64,000 nucleotides of DNA from Luteibacter sp. Sphag1AF (GTDB lineage: Bacteria; Pseudomonadota; Gammaproteobacteria; Xanthomonadales; Rhodanobacteraceae), in contig NZ_JACHYH010000002.1 of assembly GCF_014192715.1 (NCBI RefSeq), forward strand, positions 1 through 64,000, in the 5' to 3' direction. Position 1 is the stretch's first letter; the number at the start of each line of letters is the position of its first letter. This document shows positions 32,201 through 41,030 of the stretch, in pieces. Position numbers and translations under genes: made by a program. The notes under the pieces were generated by a model, which was not told the origin of the DNA, ran no database searches, and was given only the letters and a program-made list of their open reading frames with translations.

Positions 32201-33538
32201 ATGATCGTTCGTCGCGTCGCTATGTGTTCGTTTGCGCTGGCCTCCAGCTCGTTTACCCCTGCGGTGCTGGCTCAGTCCACTGCCGACTCGGTTGCATCCA
32301 CCGGGTCCGCGAAAGGCCCCGTAGACAAGTTGCGTGACGAAGGCATCGCACTGCGCTTCGTGCTTTCCAATGACTATGCAGCAAGCGTGCGTGGCGGCGA
32401 ACGCTTGGGCGGAACGAACGGCGGCGGTGCCGTTGGCGGCGCCGATCTGGACATGCAAAAGCTGTTCGGCATCACCGGCGGCAAGATGCACATCACCTTT
32501 TCCCGTTATTACGGCCACAGCGTGGCCGCCGATGATGTGGGTGTGTTGCAGAAAATCCAGGGTTACTGGTACCCGAAGCGTCAGTGGGAACTGGCGCAAC
32601 TGAGCTGGGAACAGCAGTTCGCGCAAAGCCATCTGAACCTGCTGGTGGGACGCATCAACGCAACGTGGCAGTTCGCGCGCTCCACGTATGGCTGCCGCTT
32701 CGTTGCTGCACAGGACTGCCCCTTCCAGCTCACCAACACCACTGGCGGCTTCAGCGGCTTTCCCTATGTGAACTGGGGGGCCCGCCTGAAATACCAGCCT
32801 GACGCGCGCTACATTTCCATCGGTGCGTTTGAGGTCAACCCGGATCGGCGCAACAACAATGGCGTGAACTGGGGTCTGAACAACGCCACGGGCGTGATGA
32901 TTCCGGTGGAAGTCGGTTATGAAACGACATTCGCCTCCGATCCGTATCCGCGCCACCTGAAGATCGGCGGCTGGTACAACTCGGCCGCGTTCACCGATCC
33001 GCGCTTGAATACACGGGGACTTCCGCGCGCACTGGCGGGCGGTACGGCGCGTACGTATGCCGGCGGCCGTTACGGTTTGTATGTGCTGGGCGACAAGGTC
33101 ATCTACAAGCCAGATGCCAACAGCAACACACGCAACGTCGCGATCTTCGGCTCGGTGACCGGCCCGCTCGACAACGCGGAAACCTATTCGATGCAGGCCA
33201 CCGGTGGCGTGATCTGGAACGGCCCCATGGCCAGACGCCCGAATGATTCGCTGGGCTTCCAGGCAACGCTGTTCCGCTTCAGCAAGAAAGAAGTGGGCTA
33301 CGAGAACGACCTGATCGCGAAACAGGGATCAAGCGAGCGCTTCTCGCGCAACGAAACCATGCTGGAACTCAACTACAGCTACAAGCTGTTCCCGGTGGTG
33401 AGCATCGTTCCCAACGTGCAGTACATCATTCATCCGGACATCCTGGGCAACACCGCCGGCATGAACCGCGTACCAGCCAACGCGCTGGTCGTCGGCCTCC
33501 GTGCGATGCTGAACATGGGCGGCCCGGGCAGCCAGTGA
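32201..33538 (+). CDS. OprB-family outer-membrane porin
   Basis: A 445-aa beta-barrel protein. The signal peptide ends at A24 (PAVLA-QS). The sequence has alternating beta strands with aromatic girdles (YWYPKRQWELAQLSWEQQF, WGARLKYQPDARYISIGAFEVNPD, VEVGYETTF) and ends with a strand-like segment. It belongs to the carbohydrate-porin OprB group by pattern (GWYNSA, ARLNTRG), though family members also serve acids. Position before the LysR gene and catabolic operon, and the LysR-type boxes in front of it, suggest it admits the pathway substrate. Exact solute is unknown. Confidence 0.85.
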   Translation: MIVRRVAMCSFALASSSFTPAVLAQSTADSVASTGSAKGPVDKLRDEGIALRFVLSNDYAASVRGGERLGGTNGGGAVGGADLDMQKLFGITGGKMHITFSRYYGHSVAADDVGVLQKIQGYWYPKRQWELAQLSWEQQFAQSHLNLLVGRINATWQFARSTYGCRFVAAQDCPFQLTNTTGGFSGFPYVNWGARLKYQPDARYISIGAFEVNPDRRNNNGVNWGLNNATGVMIPVEVGYETTFASDPYPRHLKIGGWYNSAAFTDPRLNTRGLPRALAGGTARTYAGGRYGLYVLGDKVIYKPDANSNTRNVAIFGSVTGPLDNAETYSMQATGGVIWNGPMARRPNDSLGFQATLFRFSKKEVGYENDLIAKQGSSERFSRNETMLELNYSYKLFPVVSIVPNVQYIIHPDILGNTAGMNRVPANALVVGLRAMLNMGGPGSQ

Positions 33539-33573
33539 CATAATCGACTTTCCCATTCCAACGTGGCCTTCAC

Positions 33574-34500
33574 GTGGACCTGAAACACCTTCAGAGTTTC
33601 ATCCGCATTGTCGAATTCGGCAGCCTCACGCGTGCCGCCGCGACGCTGGATGTATCCCAGTCGCTGCTCAGCCGTCAGGTGCGCCAGCTGGAAATGGAAC
33701 TGGGCACGCATCTGCTGGAACGCAACGGACGCGGCGTCAGCGCCACCGAGGCGGGGCGTCAGCTGGTTGAACATGGCCGCGGCATCCTGCGTCAGGTGGA
33801 AGTGGCCCGGCTTCAGCTGGGCCAGGCACGTGGTGCGCAGGGCGGCAAACTGGCCATCGGGCTTCCGCCCAGCGTGGGTGCGTTGCTGACCGTTGATCTG
33901 GTGATGCGCTTTCGTGAGCGTTATCCGGCAGCGCAAATCAGTGTGGTGGAAGGACTGAGCGCCAGCCTGCTTGAATGGTTGCAACTGGGACGCCTGGACT
34001 GCGCGCTGCTGTACAACCCGCCCGTGAATACCAACATGCGCTATCGCCATGTGCACTCCGAGCCGCTGTATCTCATCGGCAGTCCGCGTTCCGGACGCGA
34101 TCTCCCCGACAGCGTGCCGCTGGCCACGCTGGGCGACTATCCCATCGTGATTCCGTCGCAACTGCATTCGGTGCGTCAACTGATCGAGGCAGACGCCGCG
34201 CGCTATGGCGTTTCCCTCGACATCACGCTGGAAATTGATTCGGTGCGTTCGCTGCTGGATCTGGTGGAACGTGGCGTGGGATACGGCGTGCTTTCGCGCA
34301 ACGCCGTGCTGGCCCGACGCGGTGCGCATGGGTTGCGTGCCGCACCCATCGTGAAGCCGAACATCGTCACGCGCCTGGTGGTTGCCACGCCCACGCAGCG
34401 CCCGGTCAGCACCATCACGGAAAGAACGCTCGAACTGGTGGACGAAGCCATCGCCCGCGGCATTCTGGACCCCACGTTCGGCGCCATACCTGACGCGTGA
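33574..34500 (+). CDS. LysR-family transcriptional regulator of the catabolic cassette
   Basis: A 308-aa regulator with N-terminal winged helix-turn-helix (residues 1-60, FGSLTRAAATLDVSQSLLSRQVRQLE) and an effector-binding periplasmic-protein-like domain. It starts with GTG 35 bp after the porin stop, so it may be cotranscribed, and it precedes the galD operon with 143 bp between. Two pairs of ATGC-N7-GCAT boxes, before the porin and before galD, are its natural targets. The likely effector is a pathway intermediate (PDC or oxalomesaconate). By position it resembles GalR of the Pseudomonas gallate operon, but the identity is inferred. Confidence 0.88.
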   Translation: MDLKHLQSFIRIVEFGSLTRAAATLDVSQSLLSRQVRQLEMELGTHLLERNGRGVSATEAGRQLVEHGRGILRQVEVARLQLGQARGAQGGKLAIGLPPSVGALLTVDLVMRFRERYPAAQISVVEGLSASLLEWLQLGRLDCALLYNPPVNTNMRYRHVHSEPLYLIGSPRSGRDLPDSVPLATLGDYPIVIPSQLHSVRQLIEADAARYGVSLDITLEIDSVRSLLDLVERGVGYGVLSRNAVLARRGAHGLRAAPIVKPNIVTRLVVATPTQRPVSTITERTLELVDEAIARGILDPTFGAIPDA

Positions 34501-34514
34501 GCGCCATTGTTGCG

Positions 34515-34559
34515 ATGCAGCATATGCATGTCTCGCACCACGTCATGCAGATTGCGCAT
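34515..34559 (+). promoter_or_regulatory. Pair of LysR-type boxes upstream of galD
   Basis: ATGCAGCATATGCAT (34515-34529) and ATGCAGATTGCGCAT (34545-34559) are both perfect ATGC-N7-GCAT inverted repeats, with a 30-bp pitch equal to that of the pair before the porin gene. The downstream box ends 84 bp before galD. Confidence 0.7.
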
Positions 34560-34643
34560 AGCAGATAGTTTGGCTATCGCGTTGTTCGACACGTACCGCC
34601 GGAACACCATCGACACGGTCACCCCTCCCCGGATCGTCGCGCG

Positions 34644-35732
34644 ATGGCTTATGAAATTCCCTGCTGGTACATGCGTGGTGGCACATCGAAAGGGCCGTTT
34701 TTTCTGGCCCGCGATCTGCCCTCCGACACGGCGCTTCGCGACGCGGTCATCCTGGCGGCCATGGGTTCACCCGACGCGCGGCAAATCGACGGCCTGGGTG
34801 GCGCGCACCCCCTGACCAGCAAAATCGGCATCCTGTCACTTCCCACAGACGGCGTTGCCGATCTGGATTTCCTGTTTGCACAGGTAGGCATCGCAGAAGG
34901 CACGGTCGATACCACACCCAATTGCGGCAACATGCTGGCCGCCGCGCTGCCTGCTGCACTGGAAGCCGGCCTGCTCCGCGGTGACGAAGGCACGACGACG
35001 CGCCGCGTGCGCACCCTCAATACGGGCGTCATCGCCGAAATCGCCGTTCTCACTCCCGGCGGCACGCCCACGTACGACGGTGTGGCCAATATCGACGGGG
35101 TACCGCATCCCGGGTCACCGATCTCGTGCGGGTTCCTGGATACCGCAGGTTCGCTGACCGGCAGCCTGCTGCCCACGGGCAACACACGCGATGTAATTGA
35201 TGGCGTGCCCGTCACGCTTATCGACAACGGCATGCCCGTGATGCTGATTGCAGCGGCCGACGTTGGCGTGACGGGGTACGAATCCCGCGAGGAACTGGAT
35301 GCCAATACGCCTCTGAAAGCCCGCATCGAATTACTGCGTCTTGCCGCCGGTCCATTGATGAATCTGGGCGATGTGTCGCGCAAGCCGGTACCGAAAGTAA
35401 CACTGGTCGCTGCGCCTCGTGCTGGCGGTGCACTTTGCACGCGCACCTTCATTCCTCACGACTGCCACGCCGCCATCGGCGTACTGGGAGCCGTCACCGT
35501 GGCCACGGCAGCCGTGATGAAAGGCTCCGTGGCGCACGACGTTGCGAAACTCGTCGATGACGTTGACCACGTCCGCACGCTGTCCATCGAACACCCCACG
35601 GGTGAGTTCAGCGTTGAGCTTGCGCTCGACGGCGACCGCGTCGTCCGTGCCGCTCTTTTGCGTACCGCTCGTCTTCTGATGCGCGGCGGCGTGCCTGTTT
35701 CCCCTTCCCTCTGGCGCGGCCCGCGCGCCTGA
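34644..35732 (+). CDS. galD: 4-oxalomesaconate tautomerase
   Basis: PrpF-family isomerase that converts the keto form of 4-oxalomesaconate to the enol form needed by the hydratase. The 362-aa protein starts EIPCWYMRGGTSKGPFF, close to the family motif MRGGTSKG, and has TTPNCGNMLAA (about 92-102) with the catalytic cysteine, plus the symmetric second half (SCGFLDTAG and CHAAIGVLGAV). Some PrpF relatives act on 2-methylaconitate; the neighbours galB, galC and ligI settle the assignment here. First gene of an operon galD-galB-galC-ligI-dctA. Its ribosome site is weak. Confidence 0.88.
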   Translation: MAYEIPCWYMRGGTSKGPFFLARDLPSDTALRDAVILAAMGSPDARQIDGLGGAHPLTSKIGILSLPTDGVADLDFLFAQVGIAEGTVDTTPNCGNMLAAALPAALEAGLLRGDEGTTTRRVRTLNTGVIAEIAVLTPGGTPTYDGVANIDGVPHPGSPISCGFLDTAGSLTGSLLPTGNTRDVIDGVPVTLIDNGMPVMLIAAADVGVTGYESREELDANTPLKARIELLRLAAGPLMNLGDVSRKPVPKVTLVAAPRAGGALCTRTFIPHDCHAAIGVLGAVTVATAAVMKGSVAHDVAKLVDDVDHVRTLSIEHPTGEFSVELALDGDRVVRAALLRTARLLMRGGVPVSPSLWRGPRA

Positions 35733-35757
35733 CGCCATCTCTTCAAGGAGTTAACCG

Positions 35758-36480
35758 ATGTCCGATCAAAAGACCGCGCTGGTCGTCAGCGCTCACTCCG
35801 CCGACTTTGTCTGGCGCGCTGGCGGAACCATTGCGCTGCATGCCGCCCAGGGATGGAAAGTCCATATCGTCTGCCTGTCGTTCGGCGAGCGCGGCGAGTC
35901 CGCCAAGCTGTGGCGCCAGCCCGGCATGACGCTGGAACGGGTGAAAACGGATCGCCGCCGCGAAGCCGAAGAAGCCGCCGCGATCCTTGGTGCGGAAGTG
36001 TCCTTCCTCGACATCGGCGACTACCCGATGCGGGCGGATCTGGACGTAGTATTCAGGCTGGCAGCGATCTACCGCGAACTTCGTCCGTCGTTCGTGCTCA
36101 GCCATTCACTGAAAGACCCGTACAACTTCGATCACCCGCTTGCCACACACGTGGCGCAGGAAGCGCGCGTGGTGGCGCAGGCACACGGCCACGAGCCGCA
36201 GCAGGCCGTGATCGGCGCACCGCCGGTGTTCCTGTTCGAGCCGCATCAGCCCGAGCAGTGCGAGTGGAAGCCCGAACTCTTCCTGGACATTTCGCCGGTA
36301 TGGGAGAAGAAACGCGCCGCCTTCGAAACGATGCGTGCGCAGGAACACCTGTGGGAGTACTACACCCGCGTCGGCCTCCAGCGCGGTGCGCAGGCCACGC
36401 GCAACTCCGACTTCAAGATCCAGTACGCCGAAGCATTTCAGCGCATCTTCCCCCACGTCACGCAGGACACACTGGCATGA
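35758..36480 (+). CDS. galB: 4-oxalmesaconate hydratase
   Basis: Zinc-dependent hydratase of the PIG-L/LmbE fold that adds water to enol-4-oxalomesaconate, giving 4-carboxy-4-hydroxy-2-oxoadipate. The 240-aa protein has the first metal motif as H13/D16 in VVSAHSADFVWRAGG, and the second around D120 and H126 (SLKDPYNFDHP). The rest (SFGERGESAKLW, FEPHQPEQCEWKP, EHLWEYYTRV) matches Pseudomonas GalB as I remember it. An AAGGAG ribosome site precedes the ATG. Its stop overlaps the galC start (ATGA). Confidence 0.92.
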   Translation: MSDQKTALVVSAHSADFVWRAGGTIALHAAQGWKVHIVCLSFGERGESAKLWRQPGMTLERVKTDRRREAEEAAAILGAEVSFLDIGDYPMRADLDVVFRLAAIYRELRPSFVLSHSLKDPYNFDHPLATHVAQEARVVAQAHGHEPQQAVIGAPPVFLFEPHQPEQCEWKPELFLDISPVWEKKRAAFETMRAQEHLWEYYTRVGLQRGAQATRNSDFKIQYAEAFQRIFPHVTQDTLA

Positions 36481-37178
36481 CCGGCATCGTTGTCCGTCAC
36501 CGTCCCGATGTGGCTGCCGGACAGGCCTCTGCCTTGTCCGCGCTGGGCGTCGCCACGGTACACGAAGCGCAGGGGCGCACCGGATTGCTGCATCCGCATA
36601 TCCGTCCGATCCAGCAGAACGTCGCGGTGGCGGGCGCTGCGGTGACGGTGCTGGCTCAGCCGGGCGACAACTGGATGCTGCATGTCGCGGTCGAGCAATG
36701 TCGTGAAGGCGACATCCTTGTGGTGGCCTGCACCACCGAAAACCTCGACGGCATGTTCGGCGACCTGCTGGCCACCTCGCTCATGGCCCGTGGTGTGCGC
36801 GGCCTGGTGATCGACGCCGGTGTACGCGACACGGCGGAACTGCGCCGCATGGGCTTCCCTGTCTGGTCGCGTGCCGTCAACGCACGCGGCACGGTCAAGG
36901 CCACGCTGGGCTCGGTCAATGTGCCCGTAGTGATCGCCGGCCAGGTGATTCGTCCGGGCGATGCCGTGGTCGCTGACGATGATGGTGTGGTGGTCGTTCC
37001 TCACGAAGACATCGACACCACCATCGACGCCGGCCAAAAGCGCGAAGCCAACGAGACGTCCAAACGCGAACGCCTCGCCGCAGGCGAACTGGGACTGGAC
37101 ATCTACGACATGCGCCCGAAGCTCGAAGCCATGGGCCTGCGCTACATCGACCACCTTTCCGAAGAGAAGAACTCATGA
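36477..37178 (+). CDS. galC: 4-carboxy-4-hydroxy-2-oxoadipate aldolase
   Basis: Class II aldolase of the RraA-like fold; it cleaves 4-carboxy-4-hydroxy-2-oxoadipate to pyruvate and oxaloacetate, the exit of the protocatechuate 4,5- and gallate pathways (LigK/GalC/ProA). The 233-aa protein has the metal and substrate motif GDLLATSLMARGVRGLVIDAG followed by R117-D118. Overlaps of 4 bp with galB before it and with ligI after it (both ATGA) show tight coupling. Products enter the TCA cycle directly. Confidence 0.92.
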   Translation: MTGIVVRHRPDVAAGQASALSALGVATVHEAQGRTGLLHPHIRPIQQNVAVAGAAVTVLAQPGDNWMLHVAVEQCREGDILVVACTTENLDGMFGDLLATSLMARGVRGLVIDAGVRDTAELRRMGFPVWSRAVNARGTVKATLGSVNVPVVIAGQVIRPGDAVVADDDGVVVVPHEDIDTTIDAGQKREANETSKRERLAAGELGLDIYDMRPKLEAMGLRYIDHLSEEKNS

Positions 37179-38044
37179 AGAGCTGCCTTCCTCCCGATCC
37201 GAATCCGACCGCTCCACTGACCGCGCTTCCGGCAAATTCGTGCGATGCCCATTGCCATGTATTTGGCCCCGCCAACGTCTTCCCGTACGCGGATGACCGC
37301 AGCTATACGCCTCCTGATGCGCCCCTGGAACACCTTGTGGCGCTGCACGACTTCCTCGGATTCGACCGTGGCGTGATCGTGCAGGCAAGCTGCCACGGCA
37401 CCGACAACACCGCCATGATGGATGCCATCGCGCGCGGCGCGGGTCGCTATCGCGGCGTGGCCATCGTGGACGATCACATCGACGAGCGGGGCCTGACCGC
37501 CCTGCACGACGGTGGTGTGCGTGGTGTGCGCTTCAACTTCGTCAAGCACCTCGGGGGCGCGCCGGACATGGCGGTGTTCTGGCGTGTACTGGAGCGCGTG
37601 AAAGCGATGGGCTGGCACGTGGTCCTGCATCTGGATGCCGGCGACATCGTGGAACTTCAGCAAGTTCTTTCGCGCATTGAAGTGCCGTTCGTGATTGACC
37701 ACATGGGCCGCGTGCTGGCCTCGCAAGGCGTTGAACAGGAACCGTTCCGCCTGCTCGTGGCCCTGATGCGGGATAATCCGCTCGCGTGGGTCAAGGTATG
37801 CGGCGCTGAACGCGTATCCGTCGGCAAGCGTCCTTTCGACGATGCCATTCCTTTTGCCTCCACGCTTATTGAAGCGGCACCCGACCGGGTGCTGTGGGGC
37901 ACGGACTTCCCCCACCCGAACATCTCCAAAGACATGCCCAACGACGGCGGCCTGGTCGATCTGATGTTCCGTTTCTGCCCCGACGAAGCCTTGCGCCAGC
38001 GCCTGCTCGTCGAGAATCCGGCACGTCTTTACGACTTCGCCTGA
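37175..38044 (+). CDS. ligI: 2-pyrone-4,6-dicarboxylate lactonase
   Basis: Amidohydrolase-superfamily enzyme that opens the lactone of 2-pyrone-4,6-dicarboxylate (PDC) to 4-oxalomesaconate. The 289-aa protein has H26 and H28 (DAHCHVFGP), the arginine segment GVRGVRFNFVKHLGG (near 110-124), VIDHMGR (about 172-178) and the catalytic-aspartate segment GTDFPHPN. These match LigI of Sphingobium; related TIM-barrel amidohydrolases of other substrates exist, but the operon supports PDC. It is coupled by an ATGA overlap to galC and followed 30 bp later by the transporter. Confidence 0.9.
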   Translation: MKSCLPPDPNPTAPLTALPANSCDAHCHVFGPANVFPYADDRSYTPPDAPLEHLVALHDFLGFDRGVIVQASCHGTDNTAMMDAIARGAGRYRGVAIVDDHIDERGLTALHDGGVRGVRFNFVKHLGGAPDMAVFWRVLERVKAMGWHVVLHLDAGDIVELQQVLSRIEVPFVIDHMGRVLASQGVEQEPFRLLVALMRDNPLAWVKVCGAERVSVGKRPFDDAIPFASTLIEAAPDRVLWGTDFPHPNISKDMPNDGGLVDLMFRFCPDEALRQRLLVENPARLYDFA

Positions 38045-38074
38045 TCGTTTCGCCTGACCCTGAAGAGAAAGCGC

Positions 38075-39376
38075 ATGTCCGATATCGCCACGCCGCAAGT
38101 CACCCCTCCCCCGGTAAAGCCGCGAAAGCCCCTGTACCGGCAGCTGTATATCCAGGTGCTTGTCGCGGTAGTGATCGGCGTGATACTCGGGTATCTGTCG
38201 CCGCATTACGCCGTGGCGATGAAACCGCTGGGCGATGCCTTCATCGCATTGATCAAGATGGTGATCGGCCCGATCATCTTCTGCACCGTGGTGACTGGCA
38301 TCGCCGGCATGCGTGACATGCGCAAGGTCGGGCGCGTGGGCGGCAAGGCGCTGATCTACTTCGAGGTCATCTCCTCGGTGGCCCTGCTGTTCGGACTGGT
38401 GGCAGGACACATCTTCCATCCGGGCAGCGGATTCAACGTGGACAAGACCACGCTCAACCCGGCCGATGTGGCATCCATTGCAGCTCAGGGGCACAACATC
38501 GAGTCGATCGGGTTTGTGCTTTCCATCATCCCCACTACCTTCGTCAATGCGTTTGCACGCGGCGATGTGTTGTCGATCCTGCTGATCTCCGTGCTGTTCG
38601 GCTGCGCGCTGGCATCGGTGGGTGAGCGCGGAAAGCCCGTGTTCGATGTGATCGAGGCCGGCGCACAGGTCTTCTTCAAGATCGTGCACTACATCACGGC
38701 CATCTCGTCCATCGGCGCGTTTGGCGCCATCGCATTCACCATCGGCAGCTATGGCGTGGTTGCCCTGTTGCCGCTGGTGAAGCTGATTTTCAGCTTCTAT
38801 ATGGTGTGCGTCATCTTCGTGCTGCTGATACTCGGGCTCGTGGCGCACCTCACGGGCTTCAGCATTCTTCGCTTCTGTTCGTACATCAAAGACGAGTTGC
38901 TGATCGTACTGGGCACGAGTTCCTCGGAGGTGGTGCTGGCTCCGCTCATGCGCAAACTGGAGGAGCTGGGTTGCCCGAAGTCCACCGTGGGCCTCGTGGT
39001 GCCGACCGGTTATTCATTCAACCTGGATGGCACCAACATCTACCTGACCATGGCCATTCTCTTCATCGCCCAGGCGCTCAACATTGACCTGACGCTGGAG
39101 CAGCAGATCACCGTGGCCATCGTGGGCATGCTCACGTCCAAAGGTGCCAGCGGCGTAGCGGGCGCGGCACTGGTGATGCTGGCCTCCACCCTCAGCGTGG
39201 TGCCGGTCGTGCCGGTGGCGGGCATGGTGCTCATCCTTGGCATTCACCGCTTCCTGGGAACCGGACTTGCCATGACCAACCTGGTCGGCAACGGCGTGGC
39301 CGCCATCGTGGTGTGCGCATGGGAGAAGGAACTGGACCGCGGCAAGCTGGCAAGCACGCTCGACGCCCGCACGTAA
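38075..39376 (+). CDS. DctA-like dicarboxylate:cation symporter with altered binding site
   Basis: A 433-aa inner-membrane protein of the DAACS family with about eight helices and two re-entrant loops: HP1 tip [16 protein letters not shown]7 [18 protein letters not shown]2 [12 protein letters not shown] and TM8 [20 protein letters not shown]. coli DctA has, as I recall, TSSSESALP at HP1 and D..R (LGIDRFMSEARALTN) in TM8. Here the TM8 aspartate is H391 and the substrate-binding arginine is L398, so the ligand is probably not a plain C4-dicarboxylate. Last gene of the galD operon; PDC is the most economical candidate. A terminator follows. Confidence 0.88.
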   Translation: MSDIATPQVTPPPVKPRKPLYRQLYIQVLVAVVIGVILGYLSPHYAVAMKPLGDAFIALIKMVIGPIIFCTVVTGIAGMRDMRKVGRVGGKALIYFEVISSVALLFGLVAGHIFHPGSGFNVDKTTLNPADVASIAAQGHNIESIGFVLSIIPTTFVNAFARGDVLSILLISVLFGCALASVGERGKPVFDVIEAGAQVFFKIVHYITAISSIGAFGAIAFTIGSYGVVALLPLVKLIFSFYMVCVIFVLLILGLVAHLTGFSILRFCSYIKDELLIVLGTSSSEVVLAPLMRKLEELGCPKSTVGLVVPTGYSFNLDGTNIYLTMAILFIAQALNIDLTLEQQITVAIVGMLTSKGASGVAGAALVMLASTLSVVPVVPVAGMVLILGIHRFLGTGLAMTNLVGNGVAAIVVCAWEKELDRGKLASTLDART

Positions 39377-39401
39377 CGCCTTTACCCAGCGCGCCTGCCT
39401 T

Positions 39402-39434
39402 CGAAGCCCGCCCCGCGCGGGCTTCGTTTTGTTT
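39402..39434 (+). terminator. Terminator of the galD-dctA operon
   Basis: A 10-bp perfect stem CGAAGCCCGC/GCGGGCTTCG with a 5-nt loop followed by TTTTGTTT. Confidence 0.85.
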
Positions 39435-39447
39435 GGGCCGCTGTCCG

Positions 39448-39475
39448 GTACGTCGCGCGTACATGTCCGCGGACA
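39448..39475. promoter_or_regulatory. Two adjacent palindromes upstream of the tolC-like gene
   Basis: GTACG-TCGCG-CGTAC (39448-39462) is followed at once by the perfect 12-bp palindrome TGTCCGCGGACA (39464-39475). They lie about 160-185 bp before the gene and may be an operator for an unlinked TetR- or MarR-type repressor. No promoter can be seen with confidence. Confidence 0.35.
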
Positions 39476-39632
39476 CATCGCCGGTTCGCGCAGCCCTGTG
39501 TTTATGCGGCATGCAAGGCACACGAGGCTTGGCACATCCGTTGCAGAGATGAATTCGCAAAGCCCGGGGGACCGGAACGAATTCGCCTCATGCCCACCGC
39601 TCGCCTCCGCGTGCGGCAAAGGACGCTCAACG

Positions 39633-40985
39633 ATGCCACGCTTGACGCTGTTACCGCTCGCCGCTGCCTTGGGTCTGCTCTGCGCACCCGTCCACAGTGA
39701 AGACCTGCTCGACGCTTTTCGCCAGGCCGTGGCGAACGATCCCGTGCTTGCCACGGCACAGGCCACGCAGCGCGTCACGGCCGCCGGCGTTCCGATTGCG
39801 CGGTCGGCCCTGTTGCCGCAGGTGTCCGCCACCCTGGGCCTGACCCAGTACCACGGCGGCGACGGCTCGACCACGAGCACGGGCGGCACGGGAAACATCA
39901 TTGACACGGGTGCGGGTGGACACGTTCGCGAACGTGCGGCCGGTGTAAGCCTCCAGCAGCCGATCATCAATCTGCCCAACATTGCCAACTTGCGCGCGGC
40001 GCAGTCGGCTCGCGATTCGCAGGATGAGACCGAACGCGCGGCGCTCCAGGCGCTGTACGTGCGCGTGGCCACCGCGTACTTCAATGTGCTGATTGCCGAG
40101 GATGAACTGGACGTCGCCAAGTCTTATGAAGACGCCTATAAGCAGGAGTTCGATCAGTCTACCGAGCGCTTCGCCGATGGCCTCGCCGCCGCATCCGACG
40201 TGGCGCAGTCGCGTGCTTATTACCACTACATCAAATCGCAGCGCGTCAGTTCGGAAACCGCGCTCAAAGATGCTAACCGCGCGCTCCAGCAGATCACCGG
40301 GCAGACCACGCCGGTGCTCAAGAGGCTGAAAGAAGACATGCCGATGGAACTGCCCGTACCCAACGATGCGAAGGCATGGGTCGACGCGGCCATGCAAAGC
40401 AACCCGAACATCCTGGCCGCCAACCACACCGTAGACGCCGACGAGCACCGCGTGAACGCTGCTCGGGCCGGTCACGCGCCAACGCTGGGCCTTGGTGTGG
40501 GCTACAACAAGTACGGCAGTTGGTCCAACGTGCGTGCCGGCGCGGCAGGTTATGGCCCGGGCACTACATCCATCGGGCTGAATCTGACCATTCCCATTTT
40601 CAGCGGCGGCCTGACCCAGGCGCAGGTGCATCAGGCGATCGGTCAGCGCGACGCCGACGCAGGCCTGCTCGAAACACAACGGCGCCAGGCCGCACGCGAC
40701 GCGCTCAACTACTACAACCAGATTGTCGATGGTGTGGACCAGGTGGCGAGCGCCCGCGACGCCGTGGACGCCGCCGGCAAGGCACTGGAATCCATGCGCG
40801 CAGGTAACGACATCGGCACGCAGAGCCTGACCAACGTGGTCGTGGCCATTCAGCTGCTGGCGGAAGCGAAAAGCGAATACACCGTCGTCCGCCACAACTT
40901 CGTGCTCAATCACCTGCTGCTCAAGCAGGCTGCCGGCACTATCGAACTGAAAGATCTGGAGGACGTGAATCGACTGCTTCAGTAA
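39633..40985 (+). CDS. TolC-family outer-membrane efflux protein
   Basis: A 450-aa protein with signal peptide (1-22, LLCAPVHS), then two TolC/OEP repeats with long helices (ALQALYVRVATAYFNVLIAEDELDVA and ...QAARDALNYYNQIVDGVDQVASARDAVDAAG) and beta-barrel segments (LPQVSATLGLTQYHGG, GLGVGYNKYGSW, GLNLTIPIFSGGL). It is close to E. coli TolC in pattern and works as trimeric exit duct for RND, ABC or type I secretion systems. There is no membrane-fusion protein or pump next to it, so it must partner with distant systems. ATG 39633 is placed before the signal peptide. Confidence 0.88.
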   Translation: MPRLTLLPLAAALGLLCAPVHSEDLLDAFRQAVANDPVLATAQATQRVTAAGVPIARSALLPQVSATLGLTQYHGGDGSTTSTGGTGNIIDTGAGGHVRERAAGVSLQQPIINLPNIANLRAAQSARDSQDETERAALQALYVRVATAYFNVLIAEDELDVAKSYEDAYKQEFDQSTERFADGLAAASDVAQSRAYYHYIKSQRVSSETALKDANRALQQITGQTTPVLKRLKEDMPMELPVPNDAKAWVDAAMQSNPNILAANHTVDADEHRVNAARAGHAPTLGLGVGYNKYGSWSNVRAGAAGYGPGTTSIGLNLTIPIFSGGLTQAQVHQAIGQRDADAGLLETQRRQAARDALNYYNQIVDGVDQVASARDAVDAAGKALESMRAGNDIGTQSLTNVVVAIQLLAEAKSEYTVVRHNFVLNHLLLKQAAGTIELKDLEDVNRLLQ

Positions 40986-41030
40986 AGCGAACGCTGACAC
41001 GACGTGGCCCAATCAACCCCGATATTACGC

